From contig NZ_PYON01000008.1 in assembly GCF_003026355.1 (NCBI RefSeq), positions 1-64,000 of the forward strand: a stretch of 64,000 nucleotides of DNA, read 5' to 3'. Below, piece by piece: positions 56,140 through 64,000 of the stretch. Origin of the DNA: Photobacterium kishitanii. GTDB lineage: Bacteria > Pseudomonadota > Gammaproteobacteria > Enterobacterales > Vibrionaceae. Position numbers and translations under genes: made by a program. Below the pieces are notes generated by a model. The model searched no databases. It saw only the letters and a list, made by a program, of their open reading frames with translations, and had not been told where the DNA came from. The first letter of the stretch is position 1, and each line of letters begins with the position of its first letter.

Positions 56140-57495
56140 ATGTCATTTTTATCTTTTTATCAGTGCTCAGGTTCTCGATTTTATTCTGTCATTAAAATGA
56201 TCTGTGGTGGAGTATTCTTAGTGCCTAGCTTAGTTATGGCTAACCCTGAACCTATTCGGGGAGAGGTGGTTATTGATTCATGGCGTAATGATAATACCAT
56301 TTGGGATAAAACAATTATTCCAGCGTTTAATAAACATTATCCCAATATAAAAGTAACGTACCGATCCCCTGCCGATCCATCGACCTTTAATAAACAGTTA
56401 GATAATGATCTCGCTCAAGGTAGTGCCGGTGATTTGATCGCGTGTCGTCCATTTGATGGCTCATTAGCGTTATTTGAGCAAGGACATTTTAGTGATATTA
56501 CCGAAATGCAAGGGATGGAAAATTTTCCTAGTTTTGCTTTAGGTCCGTGGCAAACTGATTCAGGCGCCCAAACCTTTTGTTTGCCGATGGCATCAGTTAT
56601 TCATGGTTTTTTTTACAATAAGACCATTTTTTCTGACTTAAATCTTCAGGTACCAACAACAACATCTGAATTTAAACAAGTGCTTGAAAAGATAAAGTCC
56701 AGTCAACGTTATGTGCCGATTGCATTAGGAACTAAAGATAAATGGGAAGCTGCGACAATGGGCTTTCAAAATATCGGACCTAATTACTGGCAAGGTGAAG
56801 ATGGACGTTTAGGATTGATTCAAGCGCAACAACGTTTTACTGACGTGTCATATCTTAACGTGTATCGTGCATTAGCAAGTTGGACGCCGTATTTAGGCAC
56901 TAATTACACTCAACGTAGTTATGCTAACGCTATTGAGTTGTTTAAAAGTGGTAAAGCCGCTATTTACCCAACGGGGTCATGGGATATTTCCACCTTTGAG
57001 AACAGTGTTGATTTTGGTGTGTTTTCACCGCCTGTAGTAAATAAGGGGGATGAATGTTACATCAGTGATCATACTGATTTAGGTATGGGGCTAAATACCA
57101 AATCAGAAAAAAATGCTGCAGCAATAGCATTTTTACAGTGGATGACAACCGCTGAGTTTGCTGAATTATTAACGAATGGTATTCCCGGTTTTTTCTCATT
57201 ATCAAATCACTTTTTTGATGTTACTCATCCGATAGCGAATGAAATGATGGCATGGCGTAATAGCTGTGATTCAACTATTCGTAATTCAGCCCAAATACTT
57301 TCTCGTGGTAAACCTGATTTTGAACAGCAATTATGGGAAACCAGTGCTGGAGTATTAAATGGTACTATGACGCCAGAAGAAGCAGTTACAGTAGTGCAAA
57401 CGGGATTAAATAGTTGGTATCAACCACAGCGAGATGTCAAAACATTAGCTGAAATGTGTCAAGCCATGGCTCCAATATCCAATCAAGCTCAATAA
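56140..57495 (+). CDS. Orphan sugar-type extracellular solute-binding protein
   Basis: This 451-residue periplasmic protein has a signal peptide (about 1-34, ending VMA) and the type 1 extracellular-binding pattern: VIDSWRNDNTIWDKTIIPAF, YPNIKVTY and FKSGKAAIYPTGSW. Such proteins normally serve sugar ABC importers, but no permease or ATPase gene is nearby. It starts two bases after the chemoreceptor and precedes a two-component system. Presenting a bound sugar to the chemoreceptor is the most natural inference; trans use by a remote transporter is the alternative. Confidence 0.88.
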   Translation: MSFLSFYQCSGSRFYSVIKMICGGVFLVPSLVMANPEPIRGEVVIDSWRNDNTIWDKTIIPAFNKHYPNIKVTYRSPADPSTFNKQLDNDLAQGSAGDLIACRPFDGSLALFEQGHFSDITEMQGMENFPSFALGPWQTDSGAQTFCLPMASVIHGFFYNKTIFSDLNLQVPTTTSEFKQVLEKIKSSQRYVPIALGTKDKWEAATMGFQNIGPNYWQGEDGRLGLIQAQQRFTDVSYLNVYRALASWTPYLGTNYTQRSYANAIELFKSGKAAIYPTGSWDISTFENSVDFGVFSPPVVNKGDECYISDHTDLGMGLNTKSEKNAAAIAFLQWMTTAEFAELLTNGIPGFFSLSNHFFDVTHPIANEMMAWRNSCDSTIRNSAQILSRGKPDFEQQLWETSAGVLNGTMTPEEAVTVVQTGLNSWYQPQRDVKTLAEMCQAMAPISNQAQ

Positions 57496-57543
57496 TAATT
57501 AACAATATATTGTAGTTAGATCATCCCAAAATGTGTCAATAGT

Positions 57544-57582
57544 CACATGATCAATCAGACTAATAGTGTGAATGATCATGTG
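57544..57582 (+). promoter_or_regulatory. 10-bp inverted repeat upstream of the response regulator
   Basis: CACATGATCA (57544-57553) is repeated in inverse at 57573-57582 with a 19-base spacer. It lies 74 bases before the regulator start and could be an autoregulatory or operator element; it lacks a T run, so it is not a terminator. Confidence 0.5.
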
Positions 57583-57655
57583 GTTGTTGATGCATGGTTG
57601 ATATATACATATTAAGCATATTATTATGCGATGTTTTCTTTTTAGGTGATTGATT

Positions 57656-58321
57656 GTGTCGAAAATATTAGTTGTTGATGATGATGTTCAGTTGTGTGAA
57701 TTGCTGACCGAAGTGCTAGAAGATGAAGGTCATGATGTCAGTTGTGTTCATTGTGGTGAATCAGCAATTGAGTATTTGCAAAATAAAGGTGTCGACTTAG
57801 TATTACTCGATGTCATGTTGCCGAATTTGGATGGTATGCAAGTCGCGCGTCGCATTTGTCAGAGATTTGCAACCCCGATCTTAATGTTAACTGCATTAGG
57901 TGACGAAGAGACGATGCTTGATGGTTTGCAAGCTGGTGCCGATCATTTTATTACCAAGCCGTTTAAAGTCCCTGAATTGCTAACACGTATTAGTGCGATT
58001 TTACGTCGTGTTGGTCTTGAGCATCAGCGACATATGATTCGATCTGGTGAAGAGAATATGGCGGCTGAAATGTCACGTTTGCCATTAACCAGTACTGAAG
58101 CCGAATTGTTAGAATACTTAATTAAGCATGGTGGCATAGTGGTATCAAAAGCGGAACTCCAACAGCAAGTGCTTAAAAAAGAACTTAGTCCATTTGATCG
58201 TAATCTTGATATGCATATCAGCAATATACGCCGTAAAATTGTGCTAGCTGGAATGTCTAAGTTACATATAAAAACCGTTCGTGGTAGAGGATATAGTTAC
58301 ACCGAAAACGTTAATAATTAA
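57656..58321 (+). CDS. OmpR-family response regulator, CpxR-like
   Basis: This 221-residue regulator has a receiver domain (MSKILVVDDDVQLCELL, phospho-Asp in LLDVMLPNLDG, Lys in ITKPFKVPE) and an OmpR-type winged helix (LTSTEAELLEYLIKHGG and DMHISNIRRKIVLAG). It resembles CpxR in the opening and the DNA-binding part. I chose GTG 57656, which has AGGTGA six bases upstream; a TTG at 57650 has no room for one. It is followed after 15 bases by its kinase. Confidence 0.9.
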   Translation: MSKILVVDDDVQLCELLTEVLEDEGHDVSCVHCGESAIEYLQNKGVDLVLLDVMLPNLDGMQVARRICQRFATPILMLTALGDEETMLDGLQAGADHFITKPFKVPELLTRISAILRRVGLEHQRHMIRSGEENMAAEMSRLPLTSTEAELLEYLIKHGGIVVSKAELQQQVLKKELSPFDRNLDMHISNIRRKIVLAGMSKLHIKTVRGRGYSYTENVNN

Positions 58322-58336
58322 TGAAAGGATCATGTT

Positions 58337-59728
58337 GTGGAAAGCCTCTCTCAGCGTAAAGCGTGGTATAAACCGCATCAGCAGCATGGTCTGGTTGTGC
58401 GTCTTTTTTCGTATTTTACTGTTAGTTTGTTATTAATATTATTGCTGCAAAACTTAGCTGAAATAGCATTAGTTAAGACAATGCTGCATGTGCCTAAGAA
58501 AGTTCAACAAAATATGCTTGTTATGGCAGAACAAGCCCAACAACTCATTGATAATGGAGATAGGCAACAATTAGGCCTATGGGAAAAACAGCAGCCTTAT
58601 TATTTATTTGTGTTAGATAAGGATCAACATGAAATGGGGGATAGGAAAATGCACCCTCATTTTGCATTTAAACTTAATTATGCACGTGGAATTAACACTC
58701 TTTTAGACTCGCGTGTTAATCAGCCGATTTTTGCTATTCCATTAAAAGATGGCAATCAATTGATGGTACAGCTGCCACATCAACTACATCCTGCTAAATA
58801 CTTTTCATTTTATTTTGGTTTGATTCAAGTAGTGATTGCCGTCTTAATTTTGTTTATGTTTTCATTTCTTATTGCGCGTTATTTACAACGGCCATTAAAT
58901 ACATTGCGAGAGGCGAGTCGTAGCCTTGCCAATGGCGATTTTTCAGTAAGAGTCGCGAATACAGTTAGTGATAGTACTATTGAGTTTAAATCACTAGCGA
59001 CTGATTTCGATGAAATGGCGAAGCAGATCCAAATATTGTCTGAACGTCAGCGTCGCCTGATTCGTGATGTATCACATGAACTACGGACACCGTTAGCGCG
59101 CCACAACTTATCATTGCACCTAATGAGAAAACGAGTAGAGCCTGAGCATCAACACCTTGTTGACCGATTGGAACGTGAATCTGAAGAAATGAATCAATTA
59201 GTTAATGAAATTTTAGAGTTTAATCAATTACAAAATACAACTGAAAACGTCAATTTGACGCCGATTGATGTTGAGAGTTTATGCTTAACTACAGTTGCTA
59301 ATATTGAAACTTTACTTGGGAAACATCAAACATTCACCACCGATATTGATAACAATATGCCATTAGTGATTGGAGATAGTCGACTAATTGTACGTGCTGT
59401 GAACAATTTATTAGGCAACGCTATTAAATATGCAGGCGAAGAGGCTCATATTCATTTGATTTCGGCGCTGGTGGTCATTGATGGTCAAGAGTTTGTACAG
59501 TTAAGCGTCGAGGATAATGGTCATGGTATCGCTGAACAACATCTAAAGCGTATTTTTGATCCTTTTACACGTATTGAAGGTGCACGAGATAAACAATCAG
59601 GTGGATATGGACTTGGTTTAGCCATTGTCAAAGAAGCAATGGTAGTAATGAATGGCAGCGTTAATGCTGAAAATCGTCAGCCTCAAGGATTGTCTATCCA
59701 ACTATTGTTACCAATAATGAATAAATAA
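58337..59728 (+). CDS. Sensor histidine kinase, CpxA-like
   Basis: This 463-residue kinase starts with GTG. It has an N-terminal membrane helix (about 25-45), a short periplasmic domain, a second membrane helix (about 155-177), HAMP (LQRPLNTLREASRSLANGD), the phospho-His in RDVSHELRTPLARHNL, the N box NNLLGNAIKYAG, DNGHGI, and GGYGLGLAIVKEAM. The small periplasmic domain resembles CpxA-type envelope sensors. It may read the bound state of the orphan binding protein upstream; that is speculation from synteny. Confidence 0.9.
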   Translation: MESLSQRKAWYKPHQQHGLVVRLFSYFTVSLLLILLLQNLAEIALVKTMLHVPKKVQQNMLVMAEQAQQLIDNGDRQQLGLWEKQQPYYLFVLDKDQHEMGDRKMHPHFAFKLNYARGINTLLDSRVNQPIFAIPLKDGNQLMVQLPHQLHPAKYFSFYFGLIQVVIAVLILFMFSFLIARYLQRPLNTLREASRSLANGDFSVRVANTVSDSTIEFKSLATDFDEMAKQIQILSERQRRLIRDVSHELRTPLARHNLSLHLMRKRVEPEHQHLVDRLERESEEMNQLVNEILEFNQLQNTTENVNLTPIDVESLCLTTVANIETLLGKHQTFTTDIDNNMPLVIGDSRLIVRAVNNLLGNAIKYAGEEAHIHLISALVVIDGQEFVQLSVEDNGHGIAEQHLKRIFDPFTRIEGARDKQSGGYGLGLAIVKEAMVVMNGSVNAENRQPQGLSIQLLLPIMNK

Positions 59729-59784
59729 GAACAATAGTTAAATAACTATTGTTTATGGAATAGGATTAATAAGACAGATTTTTA

Positions 59785-59825
59785 GATAAAGTAGATTAAA
59801 ATTGTCGATATTAATCTACTTTATC
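59785..59825. repeat. 15-bp perfect inverted repeat after the kinase gene
   Basis: GATAAAGTAGATTAA (59785-59799) is exactly inverted at 59811-59825, with an 11-base loop. No T run follows. It could be a weak terminator, an mRNA end stabiliser or a binding site. Confidence 0.6.
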
Positions 59826-59940
59826 GATTGTGTGTGTGATTGTTATCCACTTTGTTATTGTTTTATAAATTTATGTTGTTAATGTTATCTATTTAGCTGT
59901 TTTTTGCTATTAACAAGGTGATACATACTTACACATCATA

Positions 59941-59954
59941 TTGATTTGAATCAA
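59941..59954 (+). promoter_or_regulatory. Perfect FNR box
   Basis: TTGATTTGAATCAA matches the FNR consensus TTGAT-N4-ATCAA exactly, 88 bases before the peroxidase start. A TATGAT hexamer at 59970-59975 may be part of the promoter. It implies activation under low oxygen. Confidence 0.85.
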
Positions 59955-60042
59955 CTAACGTGTTTGTTTTATGATTTAGCTGTTTGAATTATTCTGTAAG
60001 CGTATATATTGCGCGCGAGGAAGTTTTCAAAAGAGTAATATC

Positions 60043-61569
60043 ATGATTAATAAGAAATATATAAAAAAAGCAATTGTGAGTGCTGTAGCGTTAGGTATCG
60101 TTGGTTATGGTGCAATTGTATATGCTGTACATAAAGAAGATGTCAACTTAGCCAATAAGCGCTTAGATGCTTTATCATTGCATAATATCGATGATCTTTC
60201 GGCACAAGCTATGCGATTGTTAGCAGAAAAAGGCTGTGCCGACTGTCATACACTTAATAGCCCATTGCCGTTTTATGCGAAAGTTCCTGGTGTAAAGCAA
60301 ACAATGCAAGTTGATATCGATAAGGCTAACCAATCCTTTGAGCTTGCACCGGTCGTACAAGCAGTTGAACATCATCAAGCAGTGAGTCAAGTTGCTCTTG
60401 CCAAATTAGAGTTTGTTATTGATAACAACTCAATGCCAATTCCTAAATATTTAGCTATACACTGGCCATCAGGCTACCTTAATAGTAGTGATAGACAGCT
60501 ATTGCTAGATTGGATTATGCATCAACGTCAGCAATATTATCCAAATCCAACTGCAGCGCCACAATTTAAGAATTTGGCTATTCAGCCTATTCATACCGTA
60601 TTTAAAACAGATCCTGCTAAAGTTGCCTTAGGTTTATCGCTTTACAATAATATTCACTTATCAGCTAATAATAAGTATGCCTGCTCTAGTTGTCATTCTA
60701 TCCATACGGGGGGTACAGATAACTTACCGACCAGTTTAGGTATTAATAATCTAGATGATCCGATGAATGCTCCAACAGTGTATGACTCTGCATTTAATAT
60801 GAGTCAATTCTGGAATGGACGTGCTGCAGATTTAGCCGCTCAAGCTGCTGGACCTGTTTTTAACCCTGTTGAAATGGGGTCAAAGAACTGGGGTAATATC
60901 ATTGCCAAGCTTAAGCAAGATCCACAATTGGTTGCACTGTTTGATAATTCTTATAAAGACGGCATGACAGGGGCGAACATTACCAATGCAATTGCTGAAT
61001 ATGAGAAAACACTGATCACGCCTAACAGTCGTTTTGACCAATACTTAGAAGGTAATTTAAGCGCGTTAACACCACAAGAAATTGAAGGCTTTAAGCTGTT
61101 CTTAAAAACGGGGTGTCAAACTTGTCACGTCGGTCAAAGTATGGGTGGCCAGTCATACGAGAAGATGGGTGTTTATAGTAGCTTCTTTGGTGATCTTAAA
61201 GGTAAACATCTCGAGGGTGATAAAGGGCGTTATTTAGTTACTCATGATAAAAAAGATATGCATTACTTCAAAGTGCCTAATTTGCGTAATGTTGCCGTTA
61301 CTGGGCCTTACTTTTCTGGTGGCCGCGCAGCAACGTTATCAGAAGCGGTTAATGCAATGGCGAAGTACCAATGTAATACTGATTTTACGCCGCAAGAAAC
61401 CAAGGCGATGGTTGCTTATTTAAAAACACTGACTGGTGAATATCAGGGTAAGAAATTAACTAATCCTAATTGTCATGATGTCAATGGCCAACAAGTGTGT
61501 GGCAGCGCGAAAGATCAAGTCTGGCAGCAAGTAACAGGGCGTAAACTACCGACTGAAACACAAGCTTAA
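60043..61569 (+). CDS. yhjA: Membrane-anchored tri-haem cytochrome c peroxidase (YhjA-type)
   Basis: This 508-residue enzyme reduces hydrogen peroxide with electrons from the quinol pool. It has an N-terminal membrane anchor (about 10-28), an extra N-terminal haem domain with CADCH (65-69), and the classical di-haem peroxidase part with CSSCH (214-218) and CQTCH (358-362). Three haem sites plus an anchor are the marks of E. coli YhjA rather than soluble di-haem CcpA. The FNR box upstream fits the known FNR control of yhjA and suggests peroxide use as an electron acceptor under low oxygen. Confidence 0.92.
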   Translation: MINKKYIKKAIVSAVALGIVGYGAIVYAVHKEDVNLANKRLDALSLHNIDDLSAQAMRLLAEKGCADCHTLNSPLPFYAKVPGVKQTMQVDIDKANQSFELAPVVQAVEHHQAVSQVALAKLEFVIDNNSMPIPKYLAIHWPSGYLNSSDRQLLLDWIMHQRQQYYPNPTAAPQFKNLAIQPIHTVFKTDPAKVALGLSLYNNIHLSANNKYACSSCHSIHTGGTDNLPTSLGINNLDDPMNAPTVYDSAFNMSQFWNGRAADLAAQAAGPVFNPVEMGSKNWGNIIAKLKQDPQLVALFDNSYKDGMTGANITNAIAEYEKTLITPNSRFDQYLEGNLSALTPQEIEGFKLFLKTGCQTCHVGQSMGGQSYEKMGVYSSFFGDLKGKHLEGDKGRYLVTHDKKDMHYFKVPNLRNVAVTGPYFSGGRAATLSEAVNAMAKYQCNTDFTPQETKAMVAYLKTLTGEYQGKKLTNPNCHDVNGQQVCGSAKDQVWQQVTGRKLPTETQA

Positions 61570-61598
61570 TTACATCTAGTATTTATTAAGTGCAAAGG

Positions 61599-61622
61599 CC
61601 GCCATTATTGGCGGTTTTTTTT
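61599..61622 (+). terminator. Terminator after yhjA
   Basis: A CCGCCA/TGGCGG stem with a four-base loop is followed by eight T. Confidence 0.88.
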
Positions 61623-61808
61623 GTATGGGTACTTTCGAGTTTCTACGACCTCGAAAGAATGAAGACAAGAGACCGTTATTCTGAGAGCGAAAAGTATTTA
61701 GATAGTGAATATTTCATTTTCAATTACGATCACACATTTGTAATCTGAAAATTATAGAAAGGTTTTTTTAACGTAATATACAATTCAAAAGTAAATGAAA
61801 GGTGTGTT

Positions 61809-62540
61809 ATGAAAGTTAAATTATTTGCGTTAGTGTGCGCTACTGTTTTTTCTTACTCAGTATTAGCCACTGAAAATAAAAGTTTAGATCCAGTAAAATT
61901 AATTAATCAACAAGGAACATTAATTTATTCAGATAGTTTTGATAATCAATTATCACAATGGGTTATTGAAAAAATTGATACTTCTGTTGTTGATATTAAG
62001 CAAGGTGAAATGGATATAAATGATGATGGTGGCACTACTGTCTGGTTTAAACACAGTATTGCAGCACCATCTGTGATTGAATTTGAAGGAAAAGTCGTTG
62101 TTGCTGGTGGAAAAAATGATCGCGGTACAGATTTAAATTTCTTTTGGATGGCACAAGAGCCGGGTAGTACTGATTTTTTTGCTAAATCTAAATGGCGCGG
62201 TGGTGATATGCGTAAGTATGATCCTATGCAGCTTTATTATATTGGTTACGGAGCTAATGATAATAGCACAACACGTTTTCGCCGTTATCCAGGAGATGGG
62301 ACACGCCCTTTATTGCCGCAATATGATGTTATAGATCAAGTGTTTATGAATGTACCGAATACTCATACAAAAATCCAAATAGTGAGTTTAAATGAGGGTA
62401 CTTTTGTTTACGCAAATGGTAAGAAATTGTATTTTATTGACGGTGAAAAAGAATTTAATAAGGGCTATTTTGGCTTTAGAACGTGGAAGAGCCATGTGGC
62501 AATAGATAATTTTAAAGTATATTCTTTAGCGATGTTGTAA
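61809..62540 (+). CDS. Secreted jelly-roll-type protein of unknown function
   Basis: This 243-residue exported protein has a signal peptide (about 1-21, ending VLA). The mature part is beta-rich and looks like a concanavalin-like or LamG-type jelly roll: IYSDSFDNQLSQWVIE at the start, FWMAQEPGSTDFF in the middle and FGFRTWKSHVAIDNFKVY at the end. Such proteins bind or cleave polysaccharides, and the pattern may belong to the DUF1961/DUF6250 group. No catalytic residue is recognisable. It stands alone. Confidence 0.65.
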   Translation: MKVKLFALVCATVFSYSVLATENKSLDPVKLINQQGTLIYSDSFDNQLSQWVIEKIDTSVVDIKQGEMDINDDGGTTVWFKHSIAAPSVIEFEGKVVVAGGKNDRGTDLNFFWMAQEPGSTDFFAKSKWRGGDMRKYDPMQLYYIGYGANDNSTTRFRRYPGDGTRPLLPQYDVIDQVFMNVPNTHTKIQIVSLNEGTFVYANGKKLYFIDGEKEFNKGYFGFRTWKSHVAIDNFKVYSLAML

Positions 62541-62563
62541 CTTTGTATTATTAAAAGTGATGA

Positions 62564-62713
62564 TTAATGATCGATATCATCACTTTTTATTTTATGCGCT
62601 AATTTGTTGAGTTCTTCGTAACGAAGATCACCAAACCCTATAATTCCCTCCATCTCAGTTTGAATTAAATTAAGCAGAATCTCTCGTTCATGATCTGTTA
62701 ATGTAATTTCCAT
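62564..62713 (-). CDS. Small 49-residue cytosolic protein
   Basis: This short minus-strand frame encodes 49 residues beginning MEITLTDHEREILLNLIQTE, a charged helical peptide. An AAGAGGA ribosome site lies ten bases before ATG 62713; an in-frame ATG at 62737 would add eight residues. Codon use is like neighbouring genes and the sequence is protein-like, so I believe it is real. It lies between the secreted protein and the small membrane protein. No family was recognised. Confidence 0.6.
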   Translation of the reverse strand: MEITLTDHEREILLNLIQTEMEGIIGFGDLRYEELNKLAHKIKSDDIDH

Positions 62714-62927
62714 TGTTATAGATTCCTCTTTTAACATGTAATAGCCGCGATATACTTTCTCGAATACATTTAGTTTTATTCTAGTACAGCAGTGCTATTC
62801 TGCTACTTGTTAAAAAGAGACCCTAACGTTAATTGCTTACAGTATTGTCGTAATAGGTGACTTCTTTAGTTCTTGTTATGCGTATACAATAGCTAATCAA
62901 AGGCACTGTGCCTCAAAGGAATTGACT

Positions 62928-63167
62928 ATGTTGTGGTTTTTAATGGTAACGTTGCCGCTAGTGTTAGCTGGCATTCATAAATTACTCTTAGTATTAGGCG
63001 TGTATCCGCGTAATAACAGTGTGTTTATTATTCCTATTATTATTATCTGCTACTGCATCTTCGCAGTAAGCTCTGCTTTTGATCGTGATGCCTTACCAGC
63101 AGTATTAATCGCAATCTATTATATTGTATTAACGATAATGACCGTAAGAGCTACCATGCGCCGATAA
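62928..63167 (+). CDS. Small two-helix membrane protein
   Basis: This protein of about 79 residues has two or three hydrophobic segments (about 3-20, 28-50 and 55-72) and ends TVRATMRR. I chose ATG 62928, which has AAAGGA seven bases upstream; an in-frame TTG at 62922 is too close to that site. No family was recognised. It is followed after 59 bases by the RecX-like gene. Confidence 0.65.
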   Translation: MLWFLMVTLPLVLAGIHKLLLVLGVYPRNNSVFIIPIIIICYCIFAVSSAFDRDALPAVLIAIYYIVLTIMTVRATMRR

Positions 63168-63226
63168 GAAGATATATTCAATATAATCAGCGTTCGTTTT
63201 ATAACTGAATAGTGAAGAACATTAAA

Positions 63227-64000
63227 ATGAAGAAACCGTATCCAGCAAAAACGATTCAAAATGTTATTAATAGCGCTATTTATCATTTAAATTTACGCGA
63301 TCATAGTGAATATGAATTACGTAAAAAATTAGAAGCAAAAACAGAACAGCAAGATTGGATTGAGACTGTATTACAACAAATGAAAGACTTTGGTTATTTA
63401 AAAGATGATCTTCCATTTGCGCTACATTTTAGTGAAAGGGCTTTTTCAAACGAATACGGGCAACAATACATAAAGCAGAAATTAAAAACGAAAGGTATTC
63501 CAGAAAGTATTATTGAAGAGGCATTGGCTGAGGTTATTGAAAAAAAACAAGTTATCGAGCTAGCAATGATAAGTGACCGTTTAAATAGCTATGACGATTT
63601 CAGTCAAACAACGAAAGAGAAAATAACCAACGATCTCACTAAGCGTGGGTTTAGTTTTCAAGATATTTCAACAGCGATTGCTGAACATGCTGCGGCTGAT
63701 ACATTATTAAGTAAAGCAAAAATTAAAGGTATGAACGCTGATCTGACAACTGAAGTATTGAAATTAGTGCGTAAGCTCAAAGGTAGAACAGTGATTAAAC
63801 AAGAGCTTAAGATGAAACATGTTGATATTACTGACCTTGAACAAGTACTTGATGAATTAACTGATGCAGGTGATATCGATTTTTATGAAAACTGCCAACT
63901 AGTATTAGCAAAAAAACGGTTTGATCTATCGAACTTTAAAGACAAAAGTAAAGCTTATGCTTATTTGTCATCAAAGGGTTACAGTCAGGATGAAATCAAA
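63227..64000 (+). CDS. Long RecX-like protein, 3'-truncated by window edge
   Basis: The frame opens at ATG 63227 and stays open to the window end (258 codons). Residues about 20-105 match the RecX three-helix repeats: NLRDHSEYELRKKLEAK, then MKDFGYLKDDLPFALHFSE and YGQQYIKQKLKTKGIPESIIEEAL. Further helical repeats of the same style follow to the edge, so the protein is already longer than normal RecX (about 150 residues). RecX modulates RecA filaments. A recA gene is not visible here, so this may be a divergent paralog. Confidence 0.7.
   Translation, partial: MKKPYPAKTIQNVINSAIYHLNLRDHSEYELRKKLEAKTEQQDWIETVLQQMKDFGYLKDDLPFALHFSERAFSNEYGQQYIKQKLKTKGIPESIIEEALAEVIEKKQVIELAMISDRLNSYDDFSQTTKEKITNDLTKRGFSFQDISTAIAEHAAADTLLSKAKIKGMNADLTTEVLKLVRKLKGRTVIKQELKMKHVDITDLEQVLDELTDAGDIDFYENCQLVLAKKRFDLSNFKDKSKAYAYLSSKGYSQDEIK

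Larger units (their letters stand above)
59729..60042. other. Intergenic region upstream of the peroxidase gene
   Basis: This 314-bp region holds the 15-bp inverted repeat, the FNR box and the peroxidase promoter. I see no gene in it. Confidence 0.6.

Overview
This window looks like chromosomal DNA of a low-GC marine gammaproteobacterium, most likely Vibrionaceae (Photobacterium or Aliivibrio type). The case rests on gene content: KtrA/KtrB and SpeG that read as close Vibrio relatives, a GlyGly-CTERM trypsin-like protease, YccS, YaeQ, YceH, QmcA/NfeD, a ToxR-like membrane regulator and a YhjA-type tri-heme peroxidase behind a perfect FNR box. Species was inferred by reading only. No rRNA, tRNA, CRISPR array, transposase or prophage was recognised.

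Layout. (1) 1-2.8 kb: a very AT-rich island with two paralogous XRE regulators, an EAL phosphodiesterase and a membrane GGDEF diguanylate cyclase split by a homopolymer frameshift. (2) 2.9-5.2 kb: a long RluA-type pseudouridine synthase and a small HPF/RaiA-like protein. (3) 5.3-11.9 kb, minus strand: cyoABCDE (cytochrome bo3 quinol oxidase), then Sco1, a PCuAC copper chaperone and an unknown secreted protein. (4) 12.4-17.8 kb: LacI regulator, GH13 alpha-glucosidase, alpha-glucoside PTS EIICB and a MapP-like phosphatase, with an 18-bp operator-like palindrome. (5) 17.8-21.4 kb: secreted DUF3157-like protein, YccS, TauE/SafE permease. (6) 21.5-25.5 kb: a chaperone-usher pilus operon (DUF4402-like pilin, second subunit, PapD-like chaperone, usher broken at an A9/T9 tract). 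(7) 26.4-29.6 kb: LysR regulator divergent from a GH4 6-phospho-beta-glucosidase and ChbG. (8) 29.6-45.9 kb: mainly housekeeping genes: QmcA/NfeD, DUF218 proteins, a ToxR-like regulator, a REC-GGDEF protein, YceH, GIY-YIG, YaeQ, KtrAB, VanZ, FMN reductase, LysR, SpeG. (9) 45.9-53.3 kb: Tat-exported phospholipase C, GST, aldehyde dehydrogenase, RDD protein, PhnA/YjdM, GlyGly-CTERM protease. (10) 54.1-59.7 kb: chemoreceptor, a solute-binding protein without permease genes, and a CpxRA-like two-component pair. (11) 60-64 kb: FNR-box peroxidase, a secreted jelly-roll-like protein, two small proteins, and a long RecX-like gene running off the right edge.

Working together. The cyo cluster joins a copper-dependent terminal oxidase to periplasmic copper delivery. 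The LacI/GH13/PTS/phosphatase block reads as a complete maltose-type pathway: PTS import as a phospho-disaccharide, dephosphorylation, then hydrolysis. The MCP/binding-protein/TCS block looks like sensing rather than transport. Three separate c-di-GMP proteins (EAL, split GGDEF, REC-GGDEF) and a pilus operon suggest control of surface attachment. Both broken genes differ from an intact frame by one base in an A/T run, so slipped-strand mutation and sequencing error must both be considered.
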